Below, piece after piece: positions 41,678-49,767 of a DNA stretch of 64,000 nt (position 1 is the stretch's first letter; the number at the start of each line of letters is the position of its first letter). The notes beneath the pieces were generated by a model. The model did no database searches. It was given only the letters and a program-made list of their open reading frames with translations, and was not told the origin of the DNA. This DNA is from an uncultured Cyclobacteriaceae bacterium (lineage in GTDB: Bacteria > Bacteroidota > Bacteroidia > Cytophagales > Cyclobacteriaceae), in contig CAKZRQ010000062.1 of assembly GCA_937146645.1 (NCBI GenBank), forward strand, positions 1-64,000, read 5' to 3'. Position numbers and translations under genes: made by a program.

Positions 41678-42468
41678 CAGTTGATAACGTTTATTGCGTT
41701 GGCTACTTCCACTCTTATGCTATCCCCCCGAGCCGTGCTCTCCCGAACTTCAGTTAGTATCATGTCCCTCAGTTTTATAGGCTTAACATCTACCCTTTTA
41801 AGCGATTTCAATATCTCAAATCCGCTTCCGCCATTCGCCTGATAATCGCTTACCGACAGAATGTAAACTCGATCAGGATCTATGCTCTCGCCATTTACCT
41901 TTAGGTTCATGATCCCAGCATTCGTCACATCGAAACTCACTGGCCAAATCATACTACTACTTCGATCGCCCACGAATTTGATTATTTCTGCAAGCGTTTC
42001 TCCAGGTACCTCAAGAAGTAACATTTCATTTTCAAAGGGCATTACTTCGAAGACATCGCCAACTGTGATTGGACCCTTATTGATGGGAGCTCTCAAGCCT
42101 CCATGATGATTCATCAAGGAAACATCCACTTTTCGCTCATATAGGGCATTCGATTGGTCATAAAGCAGCTTGGTCACAAAGGTTCCAAGTGTGGATTCAT
42201 ACCGACCCTGAGTAGTTAGGTCCAGAACACTGTAGCCGATCTCTTCATCCATGATCGAATCCAGCTTTGTCCTGAAAGGATCAATCATCGCCTCAATTTC
42301 TTCTGACTTTTCAATCTCAGAAGTGACTTTCACAGGCGACCAGGAATAAGAAATATTGTATTCAGCAGGCTTTGAACAGGAAATGAGAAAGACCAGAATT
42401 AGACTTGTAGAAAAAACTCCATTTAATGATCTCAAAATGAGATGAATTTTATCCAAAGCTTTATTCAT
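41677..42468 (-). CDS. 5'-nucleotidase C-terminal domain lipoprotein
   Basis: 263 residues corresponding only to the 5_nucleotid_C domain of UshA-like enzymes: SLMNHHGGLRAPINKGPITVGDVFEVMPFENEM with the Asn/Gly/Arg loop, and SVSDYQANGGSGFEIL. An N-terminal lipobox (VFLISCSKP) anchors it in a membrane. In the usual enzyme the two domains are on one chain; here the genes are separate and overlap by one base with the catalytic-domain gene. The purple acid phosphatase gene lies 12 bp upstream, giving a three-gene phosphatase operon. Confidence 0.9.
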   Translation of the reverse strand: MNKALDKIHLILRSLNGVFSTSLILVFLISCSKPAEYNISYSWSPVKVTSEIEKSEEIEAMIDPFRTKLDSIMDEEIGYSVLDLTTQGRYESTLGTFVTKLLYDQSNALYERKVDVSLMNHHGGLRAPINKGPITVGDVFEVMPFENEMLLLEVPGETLAEIIKFVGDRSSSMIWPVSFDVTNAGIMNLKVNGESIDPDRVYILSVSDYQANGGSGFEILKSLKRVDVKPIKLRDMILTEVRESTARGDSIRVEVANAINVIN

Positions 42469-42480
42469 TTTGCTGGAAGT

Positions 42481-44070
42481 CTACAGATCCTCTTCTTTCA
42501 ATATTTCTCCATCAAAAGAGACATCCAGAACCTTCCTGGAAGTTTCAGTTTGAATGAGCACCTTGTACCCTTTCAGTTCCTGATCATCCATGATGACCAC
42601 CCTGGCAATCTGATAACCCGTGTACTTGGCAAGAATAGCCTGAGCAATATCTTCTGGAATCTGATCCTCATACGGAATGGTATTGTCGTATCTCCTTGGC
42701 TCGATAGCATAGCCTCTCTTTTCGATGAATCGGTTAGGTTTGCCATCAGGCTGCTTGATCAGATCAAAGGCATCATAAAGCTCCCCAGCAGCAGTATATG
42801 ATTTGTAGGATAGATTATCCCCATCCACATCGATTACCTGCACCAGCTGAGTATTTTCAGCTCCGCGATCTCTCTCTGCATCCCATCCATCCCAGGCGTT
42901 TGGACGGAGCGGATACATCTTTCCACCACTCACGGAAACCACATAGACTGTTCCCGTATAATCTCTCTTATTGAGTCCATCCAGGATGTTTTCCTCTCCT
43001 TCAGTCATTACTGGCTCAACCCTTCCTCTGGCATATGCATGATCATGCCCTTGCAGGGCCAAATCCACTTTGTACTTATCAAAAATAGGCTTCCATAGAT
43101 CCCTGAGTTCTTTATTATCCCTTCCGGCAGAAGCAGAAAACAGCGGATAATGATAGGTTACCACCGTCCATTTATTGGGGTTATTTGAAAGTACTTCCTC
43201 GAGCCAAACTGCCTGCTCTTCTTGCTTTCTTAAACTATTCAAAGCAATGATCCTCATCCCTTGATGATCGATGTAGTAATTGGTTTCTTCCAATCCCTCT
43301 ACGCCATTCTCTGGAAGAGTGAATTGGGGATTCCATTGCACGGAAAGAACCCTATCCCGATTTTCTTCTGAGGTAGGCCCATATTCATGATTTCCTGGAA
43401 CATTGATTGAAGGGACCATGCTATGGATAAATCCACCTGCTGAATACCACTCATGCCATTGGCGCTCACTGTGCGCATCATTAATCATATCGCCGGCATG
43501 GATAATGAAGCTTGCATCCGGGCCTTTTCTGTAACCTTCTCGAATTAGTCTTGACCAAAGTTCAAGAATGTAGTTTTGGGCATCGCCCACATATAAAAAT
43601 GAGAATGGTTCTGGTTCGGCAGCAGCAGTTCTAAACTGTATCCATTCACTCCAAATCTTTCCATCTCCCACTCTGTAAGCGTATAGGGTTCCGGGTTCAA
43701 GTCCTTCAAAAGTAACCGAGTGATATTTCGAAATCACCTGAGCGTCCAATACCCCTGTGGCATCCAGTAATTCAGTTTTAGCCTCGATTGTCTCCGCAGT
43801 CCTCCAGAACTTAGGAGCTCCTGTAGCCACTGCAATTTCCGCATAGCCCTGTGTGCCTTCCAGTGATGTTCTCCAGGTCACACTGGCCGTAGTGGAAGCA
43901 TCTTCACCGAAGTTCAAAATAATATGGTCAGGGTGTAATCCTGGTCTACTCCAGCTTTTGGCAAACTGAGGTACTTTATAAGCTCTTTGTTGGGCGATTA
44001 TTCCTGTTGAAACACTCATCAATGCAATCAGCATCAATGCTTTCAGGAAACTTTGGGTTTTAAGCATCAT
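42481..44070 (-). CDS. Purple acid phosphatase-like metallophosphoesterase, secreted
   Basis: 529 residues. Signal peptide (ending TGIIAQ), an N-terminal purple-acid-phosphatase/fibronectin-like domain (about 40-150, ASTTASVTWRT), then the calcineurin-like domain: VGDAQNY, HAGDMINDAHSE, NVPGNHEYG, VVTYHYPLFS and LQGHDHAYARG supply the dimetal ligands. A C-terminal domain of about 110 residues follows (RVVIMDDQELKGYKVLIQTE). First gene of an operon with the two 5'-nucleotidase halves. Expected to release phosphate from extracellular phosphoesters. Two ATG codons open the frame; either could start it. Confidence 0.92.
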   Translation of the reverse strand: MMLKTQSFLKALMLIALMSVSTGIIAQQRAYKVPQFAKSWSRPGLHPDHIILNFGEDASTTASVTWRTSLEGTQGYAEIAVATGAPKFWRTAETIEAKTELLDATGVLDAQVISKYHSVTFEGLEPGTLYAYRVGDGKIWSEWIQFRTAAAEPEPFSFLYVGDAQNYILELWSRLIREGYRKGPDASFIIHAGDMINDAHSERQWHEWYSAGGFIHSMVPSINVPGNHEYGPTSEENRDRVLSVQWNPQFTLPENGVEGLEETNYYIDHQGMRIIALNSLRKQEEQAVWLEEVLSNNPNKWTVVTYHYPLFSASAGRDNKELRDLWKPIFDKYKVDLALQGHDHAYARGRVEPVMTEGEENILDGLNKRDYTGTVYVVSVSGGKMYPLRPNAWDGWDAERDRGAENTQLVQVIDVDGDNLSYKSYTAAGELYDAFDLIKQPDGKPNRFIEKRGYAIEPRRYDNTIPYEDQIPEDIAQAILAKYTGYQIARVVIMDDQELKGYKVLIQTETSRKVLDVSFDGEILKEEDL

Positions 44071-44197
44071 TAAATTTTTCTCGAATTTATGGGTTATCCG
44101 AAGGTAATACCGAGGATTCGTTTTATGAAATGGTTAATATGATTTGGGTTGTCAGATTTACGATTTAGGATTTAAGAATTTTGAACTCTGATTATTG

Positions 44198-44256
44198 AGA
44201 TTGCTTCGTCGAGGCTCCTCGCAATGACGTCACTGCGAGCGAAGCGCGGCAGTCTC
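44198..44256. repeat. Short dispersed intergenic repeat (GATTGCTTCGTCG family)
   Basis: GATTGCTTCGTCGAGGCTCC followed by TCGCAATGACGTCACTGCGAGCGAAGCGCGGCAGTCTC (given here by features, positions 44201-44256). A related copy lies at 45662-45693 (GATTGCTTCGTCGTACCTCC then TCGCAATGACG) and a fragment with GCGAGCGAAGCGCGGCAATC at 46450-46470. These are small dispersed palindromic repeats in the 322-bp gap before the membrane protein gene. No gene is seen in the rest of that gap. Confidence 0.6.
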
Positions 44257-44392
44257 TTAAACGTAATATTCTCTATTCAGTCAAATCAAAATGTGGGTTT
44301 AGGCTTTTCACAGCGACTGTCAACTGACTACCAATAAAACCCCAATTATTATATTCAGGTTATCAAAAGGCTGACCATCAACTTTTCCATTT

Positions 44393-44974
44393 ATGCTTTT
44401 CCCTCCTCCATCAAATAAAGAATCTAAAAATTCTTCCCTCACTCTCTCGGAGTTCTTACCTCTTGGGTATCTCTATGTGCTTCTCTTAGGTATAATGGCC
44501 GAGTCCATTTATTATGGATTGATCGGGATCAATTACCTGAGCTATGCCAGTATTTTAGATGTCTTGCTTGGTCCTGTGGCCATTCTCACGGATAGACCTC
44601 TACTCTTTGTTTTATTGCTTGTAGCCGGAGCAGCATTTTATGCCTTGATGCTTTATAAGGGTAAACAAGCCAAGAAAAATCCACCTAAAGGCAAAACGGT
44701 AGATGGAACCACAGCATTGCTCATTGTGATGGGAATTATGATTTTGGCAGCCTTTATTGGCTATGGCTTGGGGAGAGGATTTAAGGAAAAAGAACGATTG
44801 GATGATAATGAAATAGAGCACAATGCCATCATCCATTTTCTTAACGGTGAGCAAAAAGAGGTACGAACGCTAGGTAATACCAGCACCTTTATTTTTTATG
44901 TTCGAAAAGATCAGGAAACTATCAGCATAGCGCCTATCTCGAATAATATTCAGGAGATAGAGCAAATGAAGTAG
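44393..44974 (+). CDS. Hypothetical membrane protein
   Basis: 193 residues with three predicted membrane segments (about 25-45 LGYLYVLLLGIMAESIYYGL, 65-85 LLFVLLLVAGAAFYALML, 105-130 LLIVMGIMILAAFIGYGLG) and a basic loop between the second and third. A soluble C-terminal tail of about 60 residues (LNGEQKEVRTLGNTSTFIFY) follows. No family recognised. It stands alone: the upstream gene is divergent and the downstream region is repeats. Confidence 0.7.
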   Translation: MLFPPPSNKESKNSSLTLSEFLPLGYLYVLLLGIMAESIYYGLIGINYLSYASILDVLLGPVAILTDRPLLFVLLLVAGAAFYALMLYKGKQAKKNPPKGKTVDGTTALLIVMGIMILAAFIGYGLGRGFKEKERLDDNEIEHNAIIHFLNGEQKEVRTLGNTSTFIFYVRKDQETISIAPISNNIQEIEQMK

Positions 44975-45174
44975 GTCTTGAATTAGGATCTACGAATTGA
45001 GATTTACGAATATGTTTTCCAGCATCGAAAACCAACTCCCCCTTTTTTAAAGGGGGCAAGGGGGATTTAGTGAATAATGAATCTTGAATGTTGAATTGTG
45101 AGATAGATATAGTCATTTCGACCAAAGGGAGAAATCTCATTCCATTAGTTTATTGCCAGTCTTGGTTTATACAG

Positions 45175-45655
45175 CGTTTCTGTCACTTTTGAAGACCAAA
45201 AGTAACCAAAAGTCCCTGCCGTAAATCTTCTTTCAAATTGTACCAATTTGATTTTTAAATCAGCATTCAAGCTAAAATTTGGAGGATTCCTGAGGCAAGC
45301 TCTGGACTATCCAAATTTCTTTACGCTTTCACTGCCTCTTTAAAAAACAGAACCTTTAAAGGCAGCAGGGGTCCTTATAAACGACACCATTCGTGTTCCT
45401 GCGGGGAGGACGTCACAGCACCGGGCCAGGTGAAGGCCTTATGCGCTGAAGGTTTGCTGTGACTTGGCTTTTTGTTTCTTTTTAGCCAAGTAAAAAGAAA
45501 GCCAAGAAGAGGAAAATCTTAAAAGATTCCGGTATTTCTCCGTTTCACTTCGAAAACCGGAATGACGTGACAAAAAACGTCATTCCTGATGAAGCCCGCC
45601 CAGGTGACTAGTCGGGCAGGCAAAGCGGAATTCAGGAATCTTTTCTTTTCCAAAA
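45175..45655. repeat. Composite dispersed repeat, copy A
   Basis: Non-coding stretch sharing its order of blocks with copies at 46515, 48335 and 55797. Blocks: a GAGGCAAGCTC...GGACTA block near 45290, ACCTTTAAAGGCAG near 45350, CCTGCGGG near 45397, a long stem GTCACAGCA (45412-45420) / TGCTGTGAC (45455-45463) enclosing CCGGGCC, the hairpin CTTGGCT / AGCCAAG (about 45464-45492), and the ATTCCGGTATTTCTCCG ... ACCGGAATGAC / CGTCATTCCTGATGAAG ... AATTCAGGAATC block with an embedded GCCCGCCCAG...CTAGTCGGGC palindrome (45594-45620). The 764 bp from 44975 to 45738 hold no convincing gene. Confidence 0.8.
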
Positions 45656-45738
45656 GCCCAAAGATTGCTTCGTCGTACCTCCTCGCAATGACGTGAAAAA
45701 TGCAGTCAACCGCCAACTGAAAACCGACAACCGAAGAA

Positions 45739-46215
45739 CTATGCCCTCGGAGTCAACCAGGAATCACTTGCTTCAACAGCTCCACTCCCATCGTCATAAG
45801 TCAAAATAATTTCTTCAAAAGACAGACTATACTCTACCATAGCTTCAGTAGCCATTTCTTGAGCATTAGAGAGCAGGTTATGTAGCTGGGTGAATTGACA
45901 ACCTACAATCCGTACATTAAGTAATTTATAATTCATGTAATTCACCTGAACGCCTTCCACATCATTATGCCATAATCGGATTTCTACCTCATCTATCTTT
46001 TTACCAAGGCATAAATGCTTCCAAACCTCAGGTGCAGCCTTGTCAATTCCACAAGTCACACTTACGGGTCTATGAGAATGAGTTGATCGTCTTTTTAGAG
46101 AGCTAGGTCTTTTGGTTAAGTAAGAAAATGCATTGACCAATGTCCGGTCCTTACTTCGTTCGATTTGACATGATCCTGGGAATGATGAAAATTTGATATC
46201 GCCGTCAATAGCCAT
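45739..46215 (-). CDS. Orphan type VI secretion tube protein, Hcp/TssD-like
   Basis: 158 residues resembling Bacteroidota TssD/Hcp proteins, which stack as hexameric rings into the secretion tube and can carry effectors. Family-like stretches: VSVTCGIDKAAPEVWKHLC, KIDEVEIRLWHNDVEGVQVN, YMNYKLLNVRIVGCQFTQ and EYSLSFEEIILTY. No TssB/C sheath, ClpV, baseplate or membrane-complex genes are in the window, so it is an orphan copy depending on an apparatus elsewhere. Both sides are composite repeats. The lipoprotein pair at 47052-48176 is the nearest other coding region on the same strand. Confidence 0.85.
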   Translation of the reverse strand: MAIDGDIKFSSFPGSCQIERSKDRTLVNAFSYLTKRPSSLKRRSTHSHRPVSVTCGIDKAAPEVWKHLCLGKKIDEVEIRLWHNDVEGVQVNYMNYKLLNVRIVGCQFTQLHNLLSNAQEMATEAMVEYSLSFEEIILTYDDGSGAVEASDSWLTPRA

Positions 46216-46275
46216 AGTATCCTCCTTGTGTTTTGGTTAAAAATGAATTAATACCTGATCTAATAGCCCCGATAG

Positions 46276-46293
46276 TCCCGATAGCTATCGGGA
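46276..46293. repeat. REP-like palindrome TCCCGATAGCTATCGGGA
   Basis: Near-perfect palindrome related to the CCCCGATAGCTATCGGGG insert at 1522-1539 and to those at 56162, 56558 and 56902. It sits 61 bp upstream of the Hcp start on the opposite side of the intergenic space, next to further CCCGATAG fragments (46267-46275). Confidence 0.7.
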
Positions 46294-46514
46294 CGGGATC
46301 GGAATTGATTAAAAACTAAATTATACTGGTTATCAGGTTGTTATAAGGTAAGGATTTTCTGATTAAGTTTTAAAGTGCTATCCCAAAACACACGGCTTGC
46401 CACTGATCGCTTTTAAGAACGTCACTGCCCGCCTGGATAGTCGGACAGGCGAGCGAAGCGCGGCAATCTCTTTTTCTGTTCTTGCTTTTGTCTATATCGA
46501 AAGGTATATACCTA

Positions 46515-46985
46515 ACTTTTAAAAGTCCTTTTGGCTTGACCCAAAAGAACGAAAAAGTCAAGGCTTTGATCTTTTCTATCTGTCTGGGCCAGATTTTTTG
46601 ATCAGGTTGTCAGCCTAAAAATGTCCGGATTCCCGAGGCAAGCTCGGGACTAGCACATTTTCTTTACGGCTTTCGCCCTTCTCAAAAATCGAAAATCTCA
46701 CAGGCCATCCCTTTAAAAAATGAAACCGAATTGAAATTCTGCTGGTGGGTCGTCACAGCACCGGGCCATGCGCGGGCCTTGGCGCGCTGAAGGTTTGCTG
46801 TGACTTGGCTTTTTGTTTCTTTTTAGCCAAGTAAAAAGAAAGGCAAGAAGAGGAAAATCTCCAGAGATTCCGGTATTTCTCCGTTGCTTTACGAAAACCG
46901 GAATGACCAAAAAAAACGTCATTCCTGATGAAGCCCGCCCAGGGGACTAGTCGGGCAGGCGAAGCGGAGTTCAGGAATCTTTTCT
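46515..46985. repeat. Composite dispersed repeat, copy B
   Basis: Best-preserved copy. It has the CTTTTGGCTTGACCCAAAAG hairpin (about 46531-46550), AAAAAGTCAAGGC, ATTCCCGAGGCAAGCTCGGG (46631-46650), CACATTTTCTTTACGG, the stem GTCACAGCA (46752-46760) / TGCTGTGAC (46796-46804), the CTTGGCT / AGCCAAG hairpin, and the ATTCCGGTATTTCTCCG to TTCAGGAATC block with a GCCCGCCC...GTCGGGC palindrome (46935-46965). Open frames here on both strands are short and repeat-derived. The remaining bases of 46216-47051 contain nothing else supported. Confidence 0.82.
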
Positions 46986-47051
46986 TTCTCAGATCATCCT
47001 GGTATCCAAAACCGCCAACTGATAACTGATAACTGATAACCGCCAACTGAA

Positions 47052-47489
47052 TCAAAGCCACCCAGAAATCAAATCTCCTTTCCTGACCGTAATCATCGAC
47101 TGCACCTTATTTCCATCGAACTTTACATAGAGATACTCCCCATTTGCGTACTTGACCACAACCAGGCTGGATTGGTCTTCGGAGGGATTAACCAGGGCAA
47201 CGTCCGCCCAGTCTTTTCTTGCTCGGGTATAACTCATCACTTCATAGGTTCCCATATCCATATGGTCTTTAATCATTTGAAAAAGGCTATCATAGGTGGA
47301 AACAGCCTGAGACCGTTCGGAATCTGAAAAAGCAAAGTAATCAATCAGAATATCCTCTGTGCTCACTGTTTTTATGGAGATATGAAGATCCTCAACGATC
47401 GCCTCTTTTTCTATGCAGGAAACCATGCACAGGATCAGCACCAACGCAGGTAGCATCTTTAAAGCCTTGATATAATTTCTTATTTCCAT
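47052..47489 (-). CDS. Small lipoprotein of unknown function (possible immunity partner)
   Basis: 145 residues from ATG 47489. Type II signal peptide (LPALVLILCMVSCIEKE) with lipobox Cys. The mature part has alternating beta strands and an amphipathic helix (SQAVSTYDSLFQMIKDHM) and a C-terminal VVVKYANGEYLYVKFDGNKV hairpin, a shape seen in small DUF4019/DUF4878-like lipoproteins (resemblance only). It begins 3 bp after the stop of the papain-like lipoprotein gene, so the two are co-expressed. Such tight pairing is also typical of toxin and immunity pairs. Confidence 0.75.
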   Translation of the reverse strand: MEIRNYIKALKMLPALVLILCMVSCIEKEAIVEDLHISIKTVSTEDILIDYFAFSDSERSQAVSTYDSLFQMIKDHMDMGTYEVMSYTRARKDWADVALVNPSEDQSSLVVVKYANGEYLYVKFDGNKVQSMITVRKGDLISGWL

Positions 47490-47492
47490 CAC

Positions 47493-48176
47493 TTATTGTC
47501 TTAAGTCCTGTCCCAGGTTTCCGGGGTTCGATCCCCCACCGGTGAGCCTCTTACCCATTCCGAAATTAATATCCCAGGTACCATAGGTATCAGGAACATT
47601 CTCTCCAGCTGCTCTACCTACCCGTATTACGAAATCCGCGCAGTTATAATCATTCAGATGATACTTTACCTTATTTAGCTCAACCGAATCGATATAAGCC
47701 AGGGCCTTATCGAAATTCGGCTTGGTCAGGGGATATTTCTTGCTTACTTCAAAATGCCTTCCTGTATCATCTCTTAGCTCACCATCTGCTATGGGATTAT
47801 TCGGATCTCTCGGGCGAACCTTTGGATAAAAACCAACAGTCAGAGATGTACTCGTGCTATCTGTATTCAGGCATTCCAACTTCACATAAGCATGTCCCCC
47901 ATCCACATCCATAAAACCCTTGGGAAACCAGGTAGCTGCACTTCCTCCCGGTCCAGGCTGATCTACGAAGATGGTCAGTGCATAGCTTAGCGCTTCCCTT
48001 TCCCCTTTAAATACATCCGTCACCTTAGGCTTGGCAACTGGAACCGTATTCTCTTTCTCTTCCTTGTTCTGGGGATTATCTCCATTATCATTGCAAGCCC
48101 CTAAAGCCAGCAGAGCAGCAAAAAGTAAAGCGCTTAGAAACGTAACATATGTCCTATTTGAGAACCTTTCAGACAT
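47493..48176 (-). CDS. Lipoprotein with permuted NlpC/P60-like cysteine hydrolase motif
   Basis: 227 residues. Type II signal (LLFAALLALGACN, Cys28), a polar linker, then a domain with His95 in DGGHAYVKLE and Cys179 in YNCADFVIRVG. The His-before-Cys order with these surroundings matches permuted NlpC/P60 or LRAT-like papain-fold hydrolases, which cut peptidoglycan peptides, amides or lipids. The C-terminus is Gly/Asn rich (GGGSNPGNLGQDL). The gene is followed after 3 bp by a small lipoprotein. A cell-wall role is plausible; an effector role is suggested only by the nearby Hcp gene, and the lipobox argues against direct cytoplasm-to-target delivery. Confidence 0.75.
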   Translation of the reverse strand: MSERFSNRTYVTFLSALLFAALLALGACNDNGDNPQNKEEKENTVPVAKPKVTDVFKGEREALSYALTIFVDQPGPGGSAATWFPKGFMDVDGGHAYVKLECLNTDSTSTSLTVGFYPKVRPRDPNNPIADGELRDDTGRHFEVSKKYPLTKPNFDKALAYIDSVELNKVKYHLNDYNCADFVIRVGRAAGENVPDTYGTWDINFGMGKRLTGGGSNPGNLGQDLRQ

Positions 48177-48334
48177 TGGATTCTTATTCAGAGATTACTG
48201 AAAATAAGGATTTATGGCTTGATTTTCAAGTACTTAATTAATGTTAATCGTATCCAAACGGGTGGTTGTCACAGCAGCAAACTCGAAGGTGTCACTTCGA
48301 GCGTAGTCGAGAAGTCTTATTCCAAAACTAGCTT

Positions 48335-48690
48335 TAATGTTCTTTTGGCTTGACCCAAAAGAACGAAAAAGTCAAGGCTTTGATCTTTTCTATCTGTCTG
48401 GCGACAGATTTTTTGATCCGGTTGTCTGCCTAAAAATGTCCGGATTCCCGAGGCAAGCCTGCCTGTGGCAGACAGGCTCGGGACTAGCACATTTTCTTTA
48501 CGGCCTCCGCCCTTCTCAAAAATCGAAAATCTCACAGGCCACAATTTCAAAAAAATAAAAACGAACCGAATTCCTGCGGGTGGGCCGTCACAGCACCGGG
48601 CCATGCGTTGGCTTCGCGTGCTGAAGGTTTGCTGTGACTCGGCTTTTTGTTTCTTTTTTGCCAAGAAAAAAGAAAGGCAAGAAATACTAA
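48335..48690. repeat. Composite dispersed repeat, copy C
   Basis: Same block order as copy B: CTTTTGGCTTGACCCAAAAG (48342-48361), AAAAAGTCAAGGC, ATTCCCGAGGCAAGC ... TCGGGAC interrupted by the palindrome CTGCCTGTGGCAGACAGG (48458-48475), CACATTTTCTTTACGG, CCTGCGGGTGGG, stem GTCACAGCA (48587-48595) / TGCTGTGAC (48630-48638), and CTTTTTTGCCAAGAAAAAAG. It lacks the terminal ATTCCGGTATTT block. Open frames in it are repeat-derived. Confidence 0.8.
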
Positions 48691-48737
48691 CAACCAAAAT
48701 TAAAACCTCTGCCCTAAGTTATTACAACTCGGTGAAG

Positions 48738-48824
48738 ATGGCTGCCAAGATGAACGTGAATGGAGCGAAAGCCATTTATGAGGATCTAAAAAAACGTTTC
48801 GAAAAAAGTAGCAGACGTGAATAA
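48738..48824 (+). CDS. Candidate 28-residue protein before a terminator
   Basis: ATG 48738 to TAA 48824 encodes a very basic short peptide (MAAKMNVNGAKAIYEDLKKR then FEKSSRRE). It is followed 34 bp later by a good terminator, and is the only non-repeat sequence between copy C and the 21-bp repeat block. It could be a small protein, or the 3' end of a gene displaced by the repeat. No family recognised. Confidence 0.35.
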   Translation: MAAKMNVNGAKAIYEDLKKRFEKSSRRE

Positions 48825-48858
48825 AGCTGAGTCCTGAGTAACTTAACTTAACGCAAAT

Positions 48859-48890
48859 AAGCCGGAGGATTTTCTTCGGCTTTCTTTTTT
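48859..48890 (+). terminator. Rho-independent terminator
   Basis: AAGCCG and CGGCTT arms around GAGGATTTTCTT, then a T-rich tail (TTCTTTTTT). Confidence 0.75.
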
Positions 48891-48906
48891 GGGTTTTATA
48901 GACAAG

Positions 48907-49158
48907 CCCCCACTTCGAAGATTCATTTATTCATCTAAAAGATGGAATCACTCGTATCAAAGACGAACCAGGGGACTACAAACACGCAATCATCCATCTC
49001 AAACATGCGCGCTTGTATGTAAAATATGCACCCTTGGATATAAAACATTCACGTTTGCGTGTAAAAGATGGAAGCTTGGATATCAAACATGCACGCTTGA
49101 GTAAAAAAGATAGAAGATTCCGTGTTTTAAGTGGGGAGGGGTACTTCCGAAGTGGGGG
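48907..49158. repeat. 21-bp degenerate tandem repeats bounded by inverted repeats
   Basis: Outer arms CCCCCACTTCGAAG (48907-48920) and CTTCCGAAGTGGGGG (49144-49158) are inverted repeats with one inserted base. Between them about nine units of 21 bp run from about 48938 to 49120, for example AACATGCGCGCTTGTATGTAA, given as positions 49000-49020, and AACATGCACGCTTGAGTAAAA near 49084. In the frame from 48902 to the TAA at 49184-49186 no stop occurs and the units read as heptapeptides such as KHARLYV, KYAPLDI, KHSRLRV, KDGSLDI, KHARLSK, but this frame has no ATG. It may be a former coding repeat or a structural DNA element. Confidence 0.65.
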
Positions 49159-49213
49159 TAAGTACTTGGGAAGTAGGGTTGGTTAAAGGACCAAGGCTAA
49201 CTAATTTCAAAAG

Positions 49214-49678
49214 GTGAAGACAAAGAAGTATAAGAAACAGAAGATAGCTGTCCCGCAATTTTCTGAAGAAAATGGTTTTTATACTACTCAACAAAGGTCC
49301 TTCAATATGTCAAGAATTCGCTCAGCAGGAACAAAACCTGAAGTTCTCTTGAAAAAGGCATTATGGAATTCTGGAGTCAGATATAGGAGGCCAAAAAAGC
49401 CATTATTTGGAAAGCCAGATCTCAGCTTCAAAAAATACAAGCTGGTAATTTTTGTGGACGGTTCTTTTTGGCATGGGTATGATTGGAACAAAAGCCAAAA
49501 TAACATTAAATCAAATCGAGAATTCTGGATTGCAAAAATTGAGCGAAATATGCAACGAGATGAAGAGGTTAACGCTTTTTACAAATCAAAAGGCTGGAAA
49601 GTAATTCGATTTTGGGATTTTGAAGTGAAAAATGAAATCGGCGCTTGTTTAAGGAAGATCCTAGGATTTATGGAATGA
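49214..49678 (+). CDS. vsr: Very short patch repair endonuclease (Vsr)
   Basis: 154 residues from GTG 49214. Vsr nicks next to T in T:G mismatches arising by deamination of 5-methylcytosine at methylated sites. Family stretches: TTQQRSFNMSRIRSAGTKPE at the N-terminus, YRRPKKPLFGKPDLSFKKYKL with catalytic-site Asp in KPDL, VFVDGSFWHG-like sequence (IFVDGSFWHGYDW) and WKVIRFWDFEV. It precedes the C5-methyltransferase gene by 89 bp on the same strand, the usual pairing since it corrects damage caused by that enzyme. The region is visibly AT-richer than flanking genes, suggesting acquisition with the restriction system. Confidence 0.93.
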   Translation: MKTKKYKKQKIAVPQFSEENGFYTTQQRSFNMSRIRSAGTKPEVLLKKALWNSGVRYRRPKKPLFGKPDLSFKKYKLVIFVDGSFWHGYDWNKSQNNIKSNREFWIAKIERNMQRDEEVNAFYKSKGWKVIRFWDFEVKNEIGACLRKILGFME

Positions 49679-49767
49679 AATGTCACAATTTGTCATAGTG
49701 TTTTCAAATTCAGTGTGTGTAAAAAGTCTGAATAGATATCTTTAGGAACATTTAGAATTTTCAGTAA

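Noticed and set aside
46753-47061. Protein-coding genes within the composite repeats (also 48317-48697, 48337-48558, 45519-45716, 56355-56627)
   Set aside because: The same frames recur in shifted or broken form in each repeat copy on both strands, have no protein family features and follow repeat boundaries.
45739-48176. A complete type VI secretion locus
   Set aside because: Only Hcp is recognisable; no sheath, ATPase, baseplate or membrane-complex genes are in the window.
48889-49186. CRISPR array or a translated heptapeptide-repeat gene
   Set aside because: Units are contiguous 21-bp tandem repeats without spacers, so not CRISPR; no start codon for the best frame and the alternative frame overlaps a terminator.
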